35,978 nt of DNA, from the NCBI GenBank assembly GCA_913009765.1, contig CAJVYT010000006.1, positions 1-35,978 of the forward strand. Direction: 5' to 3'. The notes beneath the pieces were generated by a model, which was not told where the DNA came from, did no database searches, and saw only the letters and a list, made by a program, of their open reading frames with translations. The DNA is from an uncultured candidate division Zixibacteria bacterium. GTDB taxonomy: Bacteria > Zixibacteria > MSB-5A5 > GN15 > FEB-12. Positions 1 through 9,988 of this stretch are shown here, in pieces. A program made the translations under genes and the position numbers. The stretch's first letter is position 1. Each line of letters begins with the position of its first letter.

Positions 1-2
1 AG

Positions 3-110
3 GGTGCTGAGAACAGGGACATCATCATGAGCGTTATGGGAACCATGCACCTACAAGAAAAGGACTACTTTGAAGCTGGCAAAGAATACCTGTTAAACAC
101 CCTGACTTAA
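3..110 (+). CDS. 3' end of a gene cut by the window edge, possibly TPR-like
   Basis: The first 110 bases hold an open frame that enters from the left edge and stops at TAA. The 35 visible residues (ending KEYLLNTLT) have the spacing of a helix-turn-helix repeat: small residues in the first helix, then a short turn with EKDYFEAGKEYL. This resembles the end of a TPR-type repeat protein, but one repeat is not enough to be sure. No function can be given. A 102-base gap follows before the next gene. Confidence 0.45.
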   Translation, partial: GAENRDIIMSVMGTMHLQEKDYFEAGKEYLLNTLT

Positions 111-212
111 GAAAGGTGAGCAGTTACATAAATTCTAATAATTCTAATAAAATCATGGTTGTGAAAGATAAGCTAAAAACAATTTTTTCAAATAGATGTA
201 TTCAGTGATGAG

Positions 213-1190
213 ATGCCTATGACAGACCTAAAAAATCAAATCCAACAACTTATAGTTCAAGGAGAGAACCTAATCCATAGTATACCTAAAAAATCAGACT
301 ATAAATCCAGGGAGATGAACATACGAGACAGATATCGATTAAATGAGCCAGCAGATTCTTTTGGCAGAGAGATTTTAAGCCAGGGTGCTGGTGAATTAGT
401 CTCCTCTCTTTTTGGAACTAGAACGAGAGTGGGAAAGTCCATGGCATCTAAAGCCTTAAGAAATCAGACTATAATGCAAAGGGACAATGAAATACGGCAG
501 TTATATCAGCAATTTGACATCCATTATCGTGAGTCTGAACAAAGATATAATAATTGGTCTTCTGAGGCTGTCCAAGCGATAAAATTAAGTAAATGCTTTT
601 ATTGCCTGAAAAAATTCACTGATTCAAAGCAAAAAGTGAAGCTGGAGACACGATTGAGAGGAGGGATTGTTGCTCTCAATCAGGCTTTAAATTATCTTGA
701 AAAATCACCGCAAAAAGAGACATTGCTAATCAAAACTGGCGAGCCTCTGAAGGGGCGAAGAGTGCTAAAGGAGTTTTTAGGAAAGGCAAAAGCTTACGTG
801 AAAATTCAAGAGCCGTACCCTACACATGAGATTCTTGAAACACTTGAAGACGCTACAACTAACATAAAATGCCAGTTGCTTTTGGGGCCGTTCAACAACA
901 TGGAAGCGAAGGAAAAATTCGAGAAGAATCTGGCACTACTTCGGAAGGCTGGAAGGAATATTGAAGTTGTTTCAATTAAATGCGGCAAAACTGCTCCATT
1001 TCATGATAGATTCCTGATATCCGAAAAAAAAGGAATCTCTACAGGCACTTCCTTATCGGGATTGGGCATGCGGGACAGCATTATCACTGGATTAAATGAA
1101 TGGAAGGATATTGAAAAGAGATTTGATGGATATATGATTGGCCCAAAGACACAACATCGAGGTAAAGATTGTAAGAGAGAAAGGTTATAA
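213..1190 (+). CDS. PLD-like domain protein
   Basis: This 325-residue protein has a helical, charged N-terminal half with a CxxC pair near residues 127-130. Its C-terminal part resembles one half of a phospholipase D fold: a hydrophobic strand, then H264-D-R-F-L-I and about ten residues later GTSLSGLG. Known PLD enzymes use HxK plus downstream Asp/Gly-Ser residues. Here the motif is HxR, so catalysis is uncertain. PLD-like modules of this kind occur as nucleases or regulatory subunits beside DNA-processing and defence genes, which fits its convergent position to the OLD nuclease gene 68 bases away. Two in-frame ATGs (213 and 219) are possible starts, and no strong ribosome-binding site decides between them. 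The last residues are very basic. Function is inferred from fold resemblance only. Confidence 0.6.
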   Translation: MPMTDLKNQIQQLIVQGENLIHSIPKKSDYKSREMNIRDRYRLNEPADSFGREILSQGAGELVSSLFGTRTRVGKSMASKALRNQTIMQRDNEIRQLYQQFDIHYRESEQRYNNWSSEAVQAIKLSKCFYCLKKFTDSKQKVKLETRLRGGIVALNQALNYLEKSPQKETLLIKTGEPLKGRRVLKEFLGKAKAYVKIQEPYPTHEILETLEDATTNIKCQLLLGPFNNMEAKEKFEKNLALLRKAGRNIEVVSIKCGKTAPFHDRFLISEKKGISTGTSLSGLGMRDSIITGLNEWKDIEKRFDGYMIGPKTQHRGKDCKRERL

Positions 1191-1258
1191 ATACTCTATT
1201 TTCTGACAAGCTCTGAACTATATTCATTTTTTGTCTATGACACTGAAAATTGTTTATT

Positions 1259-3196
1259 CTATTCTTCCGGCTTCTGGAGGATGCTGCCAGAATAAGATAG
1301 CTTTTTTACCTTTTTAATAATTTCAATAATCGTTTCTGGCAACACATCATCAGGCGACTCCCCCTCATCAATTCTTTTCTTAAGGCGATTAGCGATAAAT
1401 CTATGTTTTAATGGCTTACCGGTAGGACCGAGAATGGTTCCTGCCTCTTGCAGAAGAGCCTCATATTCCTCTATTTCCTCTTTTAAGGTTTTCTCCAAAT
1501 CATCCTCCAAAATAGTATAGTTGTCCGATACTTCAGTTTTTATATCTTCAATTTTCTCAACAGGATTACCAAGTATTTCCAGAAGTTCTACTGTTTTCTT
1601 TTTAGTATTCTTGTTTTTATGGTTTTTATCCCCGTCAAACCACAGGTATGTAGGAATCCTAAAGCCATTAAAAATTCGTAGCAGACGATCCATTGGTCCT
1701 TTTCCACCTGAATGGACAACAGAAATGTTATTCCGATCTAAATTGTATCCAAAAGCATCTGCGTAAATGGGAAGCGCATACTGCTCTGAAGGTCCTTCTA
1801 CTAATACCACTTTGTCAGCGAAGAAACCTTCATTTATCATTGGATTGAAGGCGTTGGAATACTGCTCTCGCATCCCTTCTTCAGTAGCTTCAATGCCTTC
1901 TCTTGTTTTTAGATCTTCAATCATAGCTGACATTGGTAGTTGAGTAGGATAACTTTCATAATTTTCATCTCCCTTCTCCTGTCGCATAATGCAAATCTGG
2001 TCAAAATAACTAATATCGACAAATAAGCTAGAATGCGTGCAGTAAATTACCTGGTCCATCCCCCGGGCTATCTCTTGAAAGACGGACATTAATGTTCGTT
2101 GGGAGTGTGGATGTAAATAAAGCTCAGGTTCCTCTATCGCAAAAATTGTGGTTCTCTCTTCGGCTTTTTCTCCTGCCTTTTTGATATGTGTTAATTCTGC
2201 GTATGCCCTCAATATTGTGAAAATCATTGAACGTTGCAGACCATGGCCTTTTGTTTCAATAGTAGTCCGTATGCCGTCATCTGCATAAATTTTGACTCCA
2301 CCAAACACTTCTCTCAATTGAGGCATTGACATTTCAAGTTCAATATCACAATCCATAAGTTCTGACATCAACTCTTTTAATCGTGTTTCTATAGTTTGAA
2401 TCTCAGAAATGCGTCCTCCCTCTTCACTCCGGTTCAGTTGCTTTTCGATCCCTCGCAATTGTTTCGAAATAGCTTGTAGTTGTTCGTCAGATATTTTTTC
2501 AAGTACAGAGTGGATAAGTTGTCCGAACGGATTTTTCTTTCCAACTTTTGCCTCTTCAGAAATGTCTCTAACAGCTAGAATATGTATGAATTCTGGCAGG
2601 GTCCCCTTTAAAACATTAGAGTAGCCTGTAGGATTCTCTAGGTTTTTTTCTATCCACGGTATTTCATCATGTTTTTCGTCTAAGAACTTCTTGACCGCTT
2701 CTTTCCACTCCCCCACTTTAGGCTTTGAAGTGCCAAGTTCTGCTACAAAATCTAACCCGTTTATTTTAAGCTCATTTTTCTTAGACCACCATTCTGTTAT
2801 TTTTTCACCACTTATCACATCATCTTGAAGCCATTCGGGTTCTGGAACTTTTTTTATAGCCAGATTTTTAATGACATATGGTGGCTCAGTGTCAGTGCAA
2901 ACAACTTTTCTGCCTACAACCAATTGATCGTCATCCATCCAGGGCCCAAATTTTTCTTTCTCCCAACCACTTAGTTCCTTGAAGGTAACGAATATTTCAA
3001 TAGGCTCTTTGGTATGGTTATAGAAACATTCATCATTAATAAGCCGTATTGAGCCTTCAAAAAATAGCTCAAGCGCTCTAATAACATTTGACTTGCCACT
3101 GTTGTTTCTACCGACCAATGCTAGAATATCTTTTGGATATATTGTTACATCACGTAAAGAGCGATAGTTTCTAATTTCAATTTTTTGAATTTTCAT
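1259..3196 (-). CDS. OLD-family ATP-dependent endonuclease (ATPase + TOPRIM)
   Basis: This 645-residue protein begins with an SMC/RecF-like ATPase: IRNYRSL at the start, then Walker A GRNNSGKSN near residues 29-37, with the second half giving AIEEPELYLHPHSQR (Walker B/D-loop) and CTHSS (switch His). The C-terminal third is a TOPRIM nuclease domain with VEGPSE near residue 466 and WFDGDKN near residue 517, the acidic metal-binding residues of OLD enzymes. OLD proteins are DNA nucleases of phage-exclusion and repair systems. It starts 35 bases after the rad50 stop on the same strand and probably belongs to that operon, although a weak promoter in the gap cannot be excluded. No UvrD-like helicase (GajB) is adjacent, so this is a class 1 OLD and not Gabija. 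Confidence 0.88.
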   Translation of the reverse strand: MKIQKIEIRNYRSLRDVTIYPKDILALVGRNNSGKSNVIRALELFFEGSIRLINDECFYNHTKEPIEIFVTFKELSGWEKEKFGPWMDDDQLVVGRKVVCTDTEPPYVIKNLAIKKVPEPEWLQDDVISGEKITEWWSKKNELKINGLDFVAELGTSKPKVGEWKEAVKKFLDEKHDEIPWIEKNLENPTGYSNVLKGTLPEFIHILAVRDISEEAKVGKKNPFGQLIHSVLEKISDEQLQAISKQLRGIEKQLNRSEEGGRISEIQTIETRLKELMSELMDCDIELEMSMPQLREVFGGVKIYADDGIRTTIETKGHGLQRSMIFTILRAYAELTHIKKAGEKAEERTTIFAIEEPELYLHPHSQRTLMSVFQEIARGMDQVIYCTHSSLFVDISYFDQICIMRQEKGDENYESYPTQLPMSAMIEDLKTREGIEATEEGMREQYSNAFNPMINEGFFADKVVLVEGPSEQYALPIYADAFGYNLDRNNISVVHSGGKGPMDRLLRIFNGFRIPTYLWFDGDKNHKNKNTKKKTVELLEILGNPVEKIEDIKTEVSDNYTILEDDLEKTLKEEIEEYEALLQEAGTILGPTGKPLKHRFIANRLKKRIDEGESPDDVLPETIIEIIKKVKKLSYSGSILQKPEE

Positions 3197-3231
3197 TTTT
3201 ATTCCACTTTTAATACCCTATCCACAACCAT

Positions 3232-5682
3232 TCAACCTCCAGAGTTCACTACTTTGGAAACTCCGTGGTGTTTCTCCACTCTAAATATCTGGTCGGCAAA
3301 GCTTTCGAGTTCATTCTCATGAGAAACGACAATCACCTGTGGGCACTTCAATTCATTCAGAATTTCCCTAACTTTGAAGAGCTGTTCCTTGCTAAATCCA
3401 TCTGTGGGCTCGTCCAATATAAGCAAGTTGGATTTCATTCCGGTAGATACTTTATGGACTACGCTATTTAACGCTAGTCTGTATCCCAATGCTATGCTGG
3501 TCTTTTCTCCGCCGCTTAAAAAGTCAACCTCTTGTTCATACCCGTCCTGCTCGATTATTGGGCTGAAGTATTCATCCACTCTGGCATCCTTACTAGGGTC
3601 GTCAATTAGGAGGATAAACCATTTCTGGAACTGCTGATTGAAGTCCTGGTTTAAAGTGTACATCACGTGCTTTTCTATGTTTTCGAGTGTCTTTATGAAA
3701 TAGTCCTCCAGCCAGTTTTTGTACTCGCTGAGTTTTGCTCTGAGTTTTTTTTGTTCCTCCTTTTTCTTTATCTCCTCCCTGAAGCCTTTTGCGTATTTCT
3801 CAATCCTACTGTTATCAGCCTTAATCGATGCAATCTTTTCACTAACTTCTTTGAGGTTATTTCCAAGTCCGTCAATTTTACCTTCCAATTTCTTGATTTC
3901 TTCTTCTACTTTCGTGAGCCTCTCCAGCTTCTTTAGCGCTTCTTCTAGTTTCCCCTTCAAACCCTTCATTGTTTCTTTGGATGTTTCAATTTCTCTCTTG
4001 TTTTCAGAAATTTTTTGCCGGTTCCCTTCCAATTTTTCCCTCAGAGTGGAGATTTTTTCCTGTGAGCTGTTGTATTTTATAAGTTCATCCAAAAGGGCAT
4101 CAAGATATAGAGAAGGCGATTCAAATTCATTTAACCTAGGAAAATTCTTCTCTTCTTTGATAACCAACGTTGCCTTTAATTTTTTAGTATCCTCAAGATT
4201 TTGTTGGAATAGGCCTCTTTTTTTAGCCAGTTCGTCCATATTTGGGATAATAGTTTTTTCTATATCGATTAGTGTCCGATTCTTCTCTTCTTTCTGTTGT
4301 TCAAGTTTTCTCAGGGGCCCACTTAGTTTGCCTTCCTCCTCCTGTGCTGCTGATTTTTCCTTCTCTAGTTTGTCTATCTTTTCCTGCCTTTCCTTTTCAA
4401 GGTTCTTTTTATGTTCTTCAGTAAGTTCCTTTTCACATATTGGGCATTTTTCACCCAGACCCCCTATATTCTTCAGTTTCTTATCAAGATCTTTTATAGA
4501 CGCCCCAATCACTGTTATCCTTCCCTTTAGTTTATCCCTCTCTTCTTTTTTAGAATCAATCTCTTTTCCGACGCGAGTGGTTTCTTCTTTAAGCCTAGAG
4601 AACTCCTTTTTCACTTCGCTAATATCCTTATTTTTATAATCCCCTACATTGCCCTCAAGCCTCCCCATATCTTCTTTGAGAAGGGGGATGTTTCCAGCAA
4701 GGGTCTTCCTTTTCTCCTCTATTCCCCTTATTTCATGAATCTGCTTCTTTATCTCATCTTTGTTTCTCGATGTGGGCTTTTTGGTTTTCTTGAATTCATT
4801 TATCTTAAGAACTGTTGAATCGATTTCATCGGACAGCTTCTCGCATTCTTTTTCAAGTTTGGGTATCGCTTTTACTTTGTCCTCAATCCGCGTTTGGATA
4901 TGGGGTATTTCGCCCTTAACCTCCCCCAGTTTTTTTTCTTTATCTTTCAACTCTTTGAGTTTAGCGTTCTTACCTGCCTTTTCGTTTTCTATTTTTTCTT
5001 TTTCTTTTCCTAGTTTCTCCAAAGCTGTTTTGTTTTCATCTATCAGAGTTTCATTCTTTTTAAGCTCTGCTTTTTTCTCTTCAAGATCTTTAATCTGACC
5101 TTCGAGTACGTTCATCTTCCCCTTTATTTCGCCAGCGAATATGCTCGCATTGCTTGTAGCTATTTTGTAATCCTCGATCCCGAAAGCTTTCCTCAGAGTT
5201 TCCAGTCTTTTGTCAACGCTCCTAAACAATATCGCTTTCATTTCTTCCTGAGGGGTATAAACGGCATACCTGTAAATTACGCTCTGCGCCCTAGGATTTT
5301 CCAGTTCCTCAAAATGCAAAATATCCAGTATTTTTCCCTTCAGCTCTGTTGGAGAAAGAAGGTATTTTCCATTTTTGTCTTTTAGATACCCATCAGTTCC
5401 CTGACCGACATTCGTCCTTTTTCTTTTAAGAGACCTATAAACTTCATAATTTTCGCCATCTACTTCAAACTCCAGCGTGGCATATCCCTCGTCCGTTGTT
5501 CTTCTTAAAAGCGAGGCTCCTTTTTGGTCGCCAAGCCCAAACAACGCAAACTCAATTGCCATAAGTATGGAGGATTTCCCTGAACCCATATCTCCTTCAA
5601 ACAGGGTCGTACCTCCGTGAAACTGAATACTCTCATCCCTATAACTTTTTATGTTATGCAACGTCAAAGATTTCAATATCAT
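3232..5682 (-). CDS. rad50: DNA double-strand break repair ATPase Rad50
   Basis: This is the ATPase of the Mre11-Rad50 complex that tethers and processes DNA ends. The 816 residues show Walker A (FEGDMGSGKSS near residue 35), a long charged coiled coil, the zinc hook C413-P-I-C416 that dimerises two molecules, a returning coiled coil, the ABC signature LSGGEK near residue 720, and Walker B NLLILDEPTDGF. The length is slightly below the usual archaeal size (about 850-900), with all motifs intact. The ATG has a good GGGGGAGT site. It starts 4 bases after the mre11 stop, so translation is probably coupled. The coiled coil makes long open frames on the opposite strand that are not genes. Confidence 0.97.
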   Translation of the reverse strand: MILKSLTLHNIKSYRDESIQFHGGTTLFEGDMGSGKSSILMAIEFALFGLGDQKGASLLRRTTDEGYATLEFEVDGENYEVYRSLKRKRTNVGQGTDGYLKDKNGKYLLSPTELKGKILDILHFEELENPRAQSVIYRYAVYTPQEEMKAILFRSVDKRLETLRKAFGIEDYKIATSNASIFAGEIKGKMNVLEGQIKDLEEKKAELKKNETLIDENKTALEKLGKEKEKIENEKAGKNAKLKELKDKEKKLGEVKGEIPHIQTRIEDKVKAIPKLEKECEKLSDEIDSTVLKINEFKKTKKPTSRNKDEIKKQIHEIRGIEEKRKTLAGNIPLLKEDMGRLEGNVGDYKNKDISEVKKEFSRLKEETTRVGKEIDSKKEERDKLKGRITVIGASIKDLDKKLKNIGGLGEKCPICEKELTEEHKKNLEKERQEKIDKLEKEKSAAQEEEGKLSGPLRKLEQQKEEKNRTLIDIEKTIIPNMDELAKKRGLFQQNLEDTKKLKATLVIKEEKNFPRLNEFESPSLYLDALLDELIKYNSSQEKISTLREKLEGNRQKISENKREIETSKETMKGLKGKLEEALKKLERLTKVEEEIKKLEGKIDGLGNNLKEVSEKIASIKADNSRIEKYAKGFREEIKKKEEQKKLRAKLSEYKNWLEDYFIKTLENIEKHVMYTLNQDFNQQFQKWFILLIDDPSKDARVDEYFSPIIEQDGYEQEVDFLSGGEKTSIALGYRLALNSVVHKVSTGMKSNLLILDEPTDGFSKEQLFKVREILNELKCPQVIVVSHENELESFADQIFRVEKHHGVSKVVNSGG

Positions 5683-5686
5683 TATA

Positions 5687-6937
5687 TTACTCCCCCAAGT
5701 TCATGATTTCAATCGCTCGTTGCAAAATTCTGGCTTGATAATCGCCCTTCGATTCTCCGAATTTTTGATCATCCTTCAGCTCCTCTAAAAGCTCTTTGGC
5801 CAGTTTGTATCCCCGCTCTCCCATGAGTTCTTTTGAGGAAAGCTTTACGTTGCCTATATTTTCCTGGAGAAGTTTTTCTTCTATCTCCTGGATGTTCTCA
5901 CCAGCCACATTCATCGAAGCGAACTCCTTAGATTTCAGGCTGTAGCGGTTTAAACCTACGAAAACGGCTCCATTATCCCCAAGGATCTTTCTAAGCTGAG
6001 TGAAATTGATGTCCGAAGTTTTCCCCGCTGAAAGCTCCCCCTTTATTTTCATGATAACTACTTTTCCTTCTACATCCAAATCGTTCAATTTTCCAGCAAG
6101 GTCTTCTTGAACTTGCGTGGCGTTTTTATTAGATGCATCGAATGGAAAATAAACAAATTCACACAAATGAAGCTTCTCGAATTTTACACTCCTTACTTTG
6201 TCATCAAATTCTACAATGCAAAAGCCCCGTTCCTCACCTTTTTTAGCCGTTCTCTCCATGTCCTGCGGATGTCCTGCAAATAAGGGGCCTGGATAGACAA
6301 CCTTCCCATATCCCTCCACATCCTCAATTATGTTTTTATGGACATGACCGCCAGCATAATAATCAAATCCTTTTGGCAGCAGGGAGATAGGCATTGATTC
6401 CATCTCAGACAAGAAATCCGGCTTTAGTTCATCTATGCCGCTATGGAATGCAAATATCTTGAAACCCTCCTCCCTTTCTAGGCTTTCCCGATCCAGAAAT
6501 TCCAGATAGTGTTTCTCAATCCCCCTTTTTCTCCCTGAAATGCCGGCAATCTTGGCACCAGTTTTTGGGTCGATTGTAAACTCAAGCTTCAGCTTTTCTG
6601 GATCTTCAGCCACTTTGACCACTTTTGTTAAGAGTCCAGTACTAGCTAACACTTCAATTATGGAGGCATTATTCGGGCTGAAATCGTGGCTTCCATAAAT
6701 CACATAGATTGGGATGCCGTGGTCTCTAACATCTCTCATTATCTTGACGGATTCGTTAACCGCGGACAAATCAGGGATATTTACATGAAACAAATCGCCG
6801 GAAACGAGAACAAAGTCTACCTTTTCTTCTACGCACTTTTCCATAGCCACCCTAAGCGCCCTGAGCTCCAGCTTTTGGAGTGTTGGATGCGTCTGATGGC
6901 CTATGTGGCAGTCAGCTATGTGGGCAAATTTATGCAT
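5687..6937 (-). CDS. mre11: DNA double-strand break repair nuclease Mre11
   Basis: A calcineurin-like phosphoesterase that cuts DNA ends together with Rad50. The metal-binding motifs are in order: IADCHIGH at the N-terminus, VLVSGDLFH, YGSHDFS, FAFHSGI and GGHVHKN. The third motif is GSHD where GNHD is the textbook form; Asn to Ser is a notable change in a catalytic loop, but the His and Asp are kept. The C-terminal part (about residues 300-416) is the helical Rad50-binding region, ending in a conserved-looking EIMNLGE tail. The ATG is preceded by GGATGA. Only 4 bases separate it from herA upstream and 4 from rad50 downstream, the classic archaeal four-gene arrangement. Confidence 0.96.
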   Translation of the reverse strand: MHKFAHIADCHIGHQTHPTLQKLELRALRVAMEKCVEEKVDFVLVSGDLFHVNIPDLSAVNESVKIMRDVRDHGIPIYVIYGSHDFSPNNASIIEVLASTGLLTKVVKVAEDPEKLKLEFTIDPKTGAKIAGISGRKRGIEKHYLEFLDRESLEREEGFKIFAFHSGIDELKPDFLSEMESMPISLLPKGFDYYAGGHVHKNIIEDVEGYGKVVYPGPLFAGHPQDMERTAKKGEERGFCIVEFDDKVRSVKFEKLHLCEFVYFPFDASNKNATQVQEDLAGKLNDLDVEGKVVIMKIKGELSAGKTSDINFTQLRKILGDNGAVFVGLNRYSLKSKEFASMNVAGENIQEIEEKLLQENIGNVKLSSKELMGERGYKLAKELLEELKDDQKFGESKGDYQARILQRAIEIMNLGE

Positions 6938-6941
6938 TTTA

Positions 6942-8489
6942 TCATCCTACGAAAACTGGCTTCTCTTTTTTAGTCTCCTTCTTTGGGATAATCTTTTTGA
7001 TGTAATCCTCAAATAACGGCACTTGAATTGGCACAGCGAACTTTGTGAAATTCGTCGTAACAATAGCCTCCCCTTTATCCAGACTGGCTATCGCCCTGTC
7101 GTCACTGGACAAGTCCTGTGAAGCGCTGCTTATGATGGCTGCCCTCTCCAGCGCCATTTCATTCCCAAGTATTATCTTAGTATTGATGTTCGCAAGGACA
7201 GTTCTGGGGATAAGGCTTGTCAATTGGGTTATTGCCAGTAAACCCGTCCTGAACTTCCTGCCCTCTTTTGCGATAGTACCGTAAATGTTCCCTCCACCCT
7301 CCAAAGCCTCTTTACCTAGAACTCTGGGGGCTTCTTCGATGACTATGCTTATGACGGGTTTATCATTAAGATTGCCTTGAGACTTATAATTTCGGTATCT
7401 GTTAAATATCCTGCCTGCTATGATGCTCCCTATTAATAGTTCTGCCTCACCCAGAAGCTTTGAAGTATCAATAATCACTGTCTTAGAATCTTCAAGCGCC
7501 CGCGTGATGTCATCAACACTGGATTGGCCTTGCGTATCGCTGAACACCCGGGTCCTGCACTGTATGTTTCTATCTTCATCGACATAAACGCCAAGTATGT
7601 TGTCAAACTTTCTCTGAAGCACGCCCAAAGTGCTAGCCATAACATTGCCTAGTGCTGTTCCTCTTGCTATTTGGGAAATCCACTCATCGTGGAATTGGTT
7701 ATAGTAAAGCTGAATGGCATCGCGCTGAGCAGATGTAAAGCTTACTATTCCAGAAAAATGCCCTGGCCGTATCGAACTCAGATTGATGACAAGGGTATTA
7801 GCTCCGGGTGGCGCAAGGGGTGAATAATATTTTAAGCTGTCCTTAGCGTTCGGATGATCTTTCAAGCCTTTATCATGCCTACCGTAATATTCATCATGCG
7901 GGTCCAGAACAAGTGTGCCAATGCGTCCTTGCCCGAGTACGCTCCAGAGGAGCACCTTTACCAGATTGCTTTTCCCCCGCCCAGTGGTTGCTGGCACCAG
8001 GATGTGGTGTGTAAAAACATCCTCGCAATTTAGATAGACGCCTACATCCAATATTTTTGAACCACTCCTAACCTCGCCAAGATACACAGGATTGTCAGGC
8101 TTTTCGAGGAAAGCTAAATCTTCTTTTCTTACCTGCCTTAGGGAGTTGAAGAACTTAGGTAGTGTTTTGGGCATTCGGACTTCAAATTTCCCTTTTTCTT
8201 TCTTCAAAATGTAGGCTATAGCTTTGCTTTCTGCAATTATGTAATTTCGCAACTCAGGTTCAAGAAAATCCAGTTCTGCTCCGAATCCCTCCAGATTCAG
8301 GCCTGCCAGTAGTTCCCTTGAAGACTGGGAAATCTGGCTCGCATATGAAAGGTCACTGACCTGGAGTATCAGATAGCCTTCAGCTTCCTCGGATATCAAC
8401 AAATCTCCGAGCTCGATTTTTTCCCCGCTTTTTTCTCTAACGAGTATTTTTGCCGTTCTGCCTGCAACAATTTGTCCAACAATATCCAT
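6942..8489 (-). CDS. herA: HerA bipolar DNA helicase/translocase
   Basis: This hexameric FtsK/HerA-family ATPase pulls DNA through the NurA nuclease during 5'-strand resection. The N-terminal HAS-barrel-like region is followed by Walker [15 protein letters not shown], Walker [12 protein letters not shown], an [11 protein letters not shown] segment and a [13 protein letters not shown] sensor region. The coding frame also allows a GTG start at 8498 that overlaps the nurA stop. However, a GGGGTGA site lies at ideal distance from the ATG at 8489, which I chose, giving 515 residues. It lies between nurA and mre11 with almost no gaps, so it is co-transcribed with them. Confidence 0.95.
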   Translation of the reverse strand: MDIVGQIVAGRTAKILVREKSGEKIELGDLLISEEAEGYLILQVSDLSYASQISQSSRELLAGLNLEGFGAELDFLEPELRNYIIAESKAIAYILKKEKGKFEVRMPKTLPKFFNSLRQVRKEDLAFLEKPDNPVYLGEVRSGSKILDVGVYLNCEDVFTHHILVPATTGRGKSNLVKVLLWSVLGQGRIGTLVLDPHDEYYGRHDKGLKDHPNAKDSLKYYSPLAPPGANTLVINLSSIRPGHFSGIVSFTSAQRDAIQLYYNQFHDEWISQIARGTALGNVMASTLGVLQRKFDNILGVYVDEDRNIQCRTRVFSDTQGQSSVDDITRALEDSKTVIIDTSKLLGEAELLIGSIIAGRIFNRYRNYKSQGNLNDKPVISIVIEEAPRVLGKEALEGGGNIYGTIAKEGRKFRTGLLAITQLTSLIPRTVLANINTKIILGNEMALERAAIISSASQDLSSDDRAIASLDKGEAIVTTNFTKFAVPIQVPLFEDYIKKIIPKKETKKEKPVFVG

Positions 8490-8494
8490 ATTTT

Positions 8495-9616
8495 TCACCC
8501 CGCTATAATATTTAATAAATCATGGGCATCCGTTGCCATCATGTGTCTGGCAAACTTTACCCATCTGCCTTTTTTCTTAGATATTTCCGAAAGAATTTTC
8601 ACTCGATATCCCTCAACCTCATCTTCTCGTACCCTGGCCCGCAAGTCCGCATCGATCAAGCCGTATGGATAACCCGGAAAACTTATGTCACGAGAATTCA
8701 CTGCCAAGTTAGACATGATGTTATTAATTCCCGCCTTACCAATTTCATCTGACTGCCCTTTGTTAATTTCGTACCTGAAAATCCGTTCAGCATTTGGATG
8801 CAGCTTTGCTACGAATATTGTAGCTTCATGGTCTTGTGTCGCAATTTCAGCAACAGGATAACACCATTTGTTATGGGGTATTTTTGAATCCACCGCTAAT
8901 TTGTGTATGGCCCCTATGAGCGATAATCCTGTATCAGTAAAAAGGTGGCTTGTCTTTGACAAACCCGTAAATATTACTCCATTATCCTTTGCGGCCTTGT
9001 AAGCGCCCTCTGAATACTTGGACTCGTTCGTAAAGGCTGTTTGCAACGTACCATCAATAACAATCACATCCCCTTTTTTGAGTTCGGACGCAACGACATG
9101 TTTGGCATACTCCCATTCAGCAAATCTCCTAGCAATCGAGGACACCCTCTGGATGTCTGCCATAAAATTACCCACCGCAACGTTTCTGTCGAGTGAACTA
9201 AACGAGAGGTCAACTCCGTCTGGCAGGAACTTCCCAAATTCTTTTCTCACAGGGAATATGGAAGTATCGTAGTAAATTTCCCCTTTTCTGAATGAGGAGA
9301 ATGTGGCTGAAAAGAACTCAATCCTACTCGGAAGTTTCTTAGCCCTTACCCTCTTTTGTCCTTTGAATATATTGAAATAAACTCGGTTCACCTGTATAGA
9401 AAAATTGGGCGCCCCCAGAATTTCTTTGTTTCCCCCATCGATATAGGAGATATTGATTTCATCGTCTGCTTCTTTAATGGAAATAAAATTGTCTTTATTC
9501 AAAGGGGACGTCTGATATTCTTTCCTACTGAAAAAAGGGTCACCTAAATCGTGCTCCCTAATTTCTGAATCCAGTTTTTCAACGACTTCCTTAATAGCTT
9601 CTGTTATCAACTTCAA
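8495..9616 (-). CDS. nurA: NurA 5'-3' nuclease
   Basis: NurA is an RNaseH-like DNA nuclease that works as a dimer at the HerA ring in end resection. Metal-binding acidic residues are visible in [10 protein letters not shown] (near residue 60), VIVIDGTLQ and later VDSKIP, in the order seen in the family. The length of 373 residues is normal. The start is a TTG at 9616. A GGGGGAGA site lies almost on top of it and is better spaced for the in-frame TTG at 9610, so the real protein may be two residues shorter. It is the first gene of the repair operon. TATA-like sequences for the minus strand lie near 9700-9715 and 9771-9780. Confidence 0.93.
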   Translation of the reverse strand: MKLITEAIKEVVEKLDSEIREHDLGDPFFSRKEYQTSPLNKDNFISIKEADDEINISYIDGGNKEILGAPNFSIQVNRVYFNIFKGQKRVRAKKLPSRIEFFSATFSSFRKGEIYYDTSIFPVRKEFGKFLPDGVDLSFSSLDRNVAVGNFMADIQRVSSIARRFAEWEYAKHVVASELKKGDVIVIDGTLQTAFTNESKYSEGAYKAAKDNGVIFTGLSKTSHLFTDTGLSLIGAIHKLAVDSKIPHNKWCYPVAEIATQDHEATIFVAKLHPNAERIFRYEINKGQSDEIGKAGINNIMSNLAVNSRDISFPGYPYGLIDADLRARVREDEVEGYRVKILSEISKKKGRWVKFARHMMATDAHDLLNIIAG

Positions 9617-9831
9617 TCTCCCCCTACAGCAATATCCTGTCTTCTGGCACTATCACGCCAACTGAAATGTTCACCCCCATGATTCTGGGTCAGTGTTTGT
9701 GATTATAGTATATTTTCCCTACTTTTGCTGGAGGGCTCTAATTGAATACTAGTGGGGCACATTTATAAAAGTTTAGAATGAGCGGGAAAAAAGTAATTTC
9801 CGGTTGTATCCGGATTCTCTGACTACGTCCT
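9617..9831. other. intergenic region upstream of nurA with promoter-like sequences
   Basis: About 215 bases without a gene. Read on the minus strand, TATA-like stretches occur near 9700-9715 (AATATACTATAATC) and 9769-9780 (ACTTTTATAAAT). Either could start transcription of the nurA-herA-mre11-rad50 operon with a leader of tens of bases. The second also reads as a TATA box on the plus strand, but no plus-strand gene follows. No RNA gene or strong hairpin is seen. Confidence 0.4.
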
Positions 9832-9963
9832 TTAGCTCTCAACCCAATTTATAGAGACCAGAGTTGCCTGTTCCATCACAAGCTCGGTGGCTCTCTTTTG
9901 CTTATCGGGCGGATAGCCATATTTCCTCTGCAGTCTTTTGAAGAGGACTTTTTCAACCAACAT
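9832..9963 (-). pseudogene. C-terminal fragment of a type I restriction subunit HsdR (DUF3387-like)
   Basis: A 43-residue frame, open for some further codons upstream into the neighbouring gene's end, contains RKYGYPPDKQKRATELVMEQ. This is the characteristic end of HsdR proteins, where the K-YGYPPDKQ...A...V..QA pattern closes the type I restriction endonuclease. Everything upstream of it is missing: the frame runs straight into the methyltransferase stop region. It therefore looks like the leftover of a type I restriction gene that was replaced by the present restriction-modification-like operon. It could still be translated as a small protein from the ATG at 9963, but no ribosome-binding site supports that. 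Confidence 0.6.
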
Positions 9964-9988
9964 GAAAAATTGAGAGGATAATGTAATT

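Noticed and set aside
1259..3196. Gabija system (GajA)
   Set aside because: The OLD protein fits GajA in domains, but no UvrD-like helicase GajB is next to it.
3719..4639. Long plus-strand open frame of 306 codons
   Set aside because: Reverse shadow of the Lys/Glu-rich Rad50 coiled coil; it reads as Ser/Phe/Leu repeats with no start signals.
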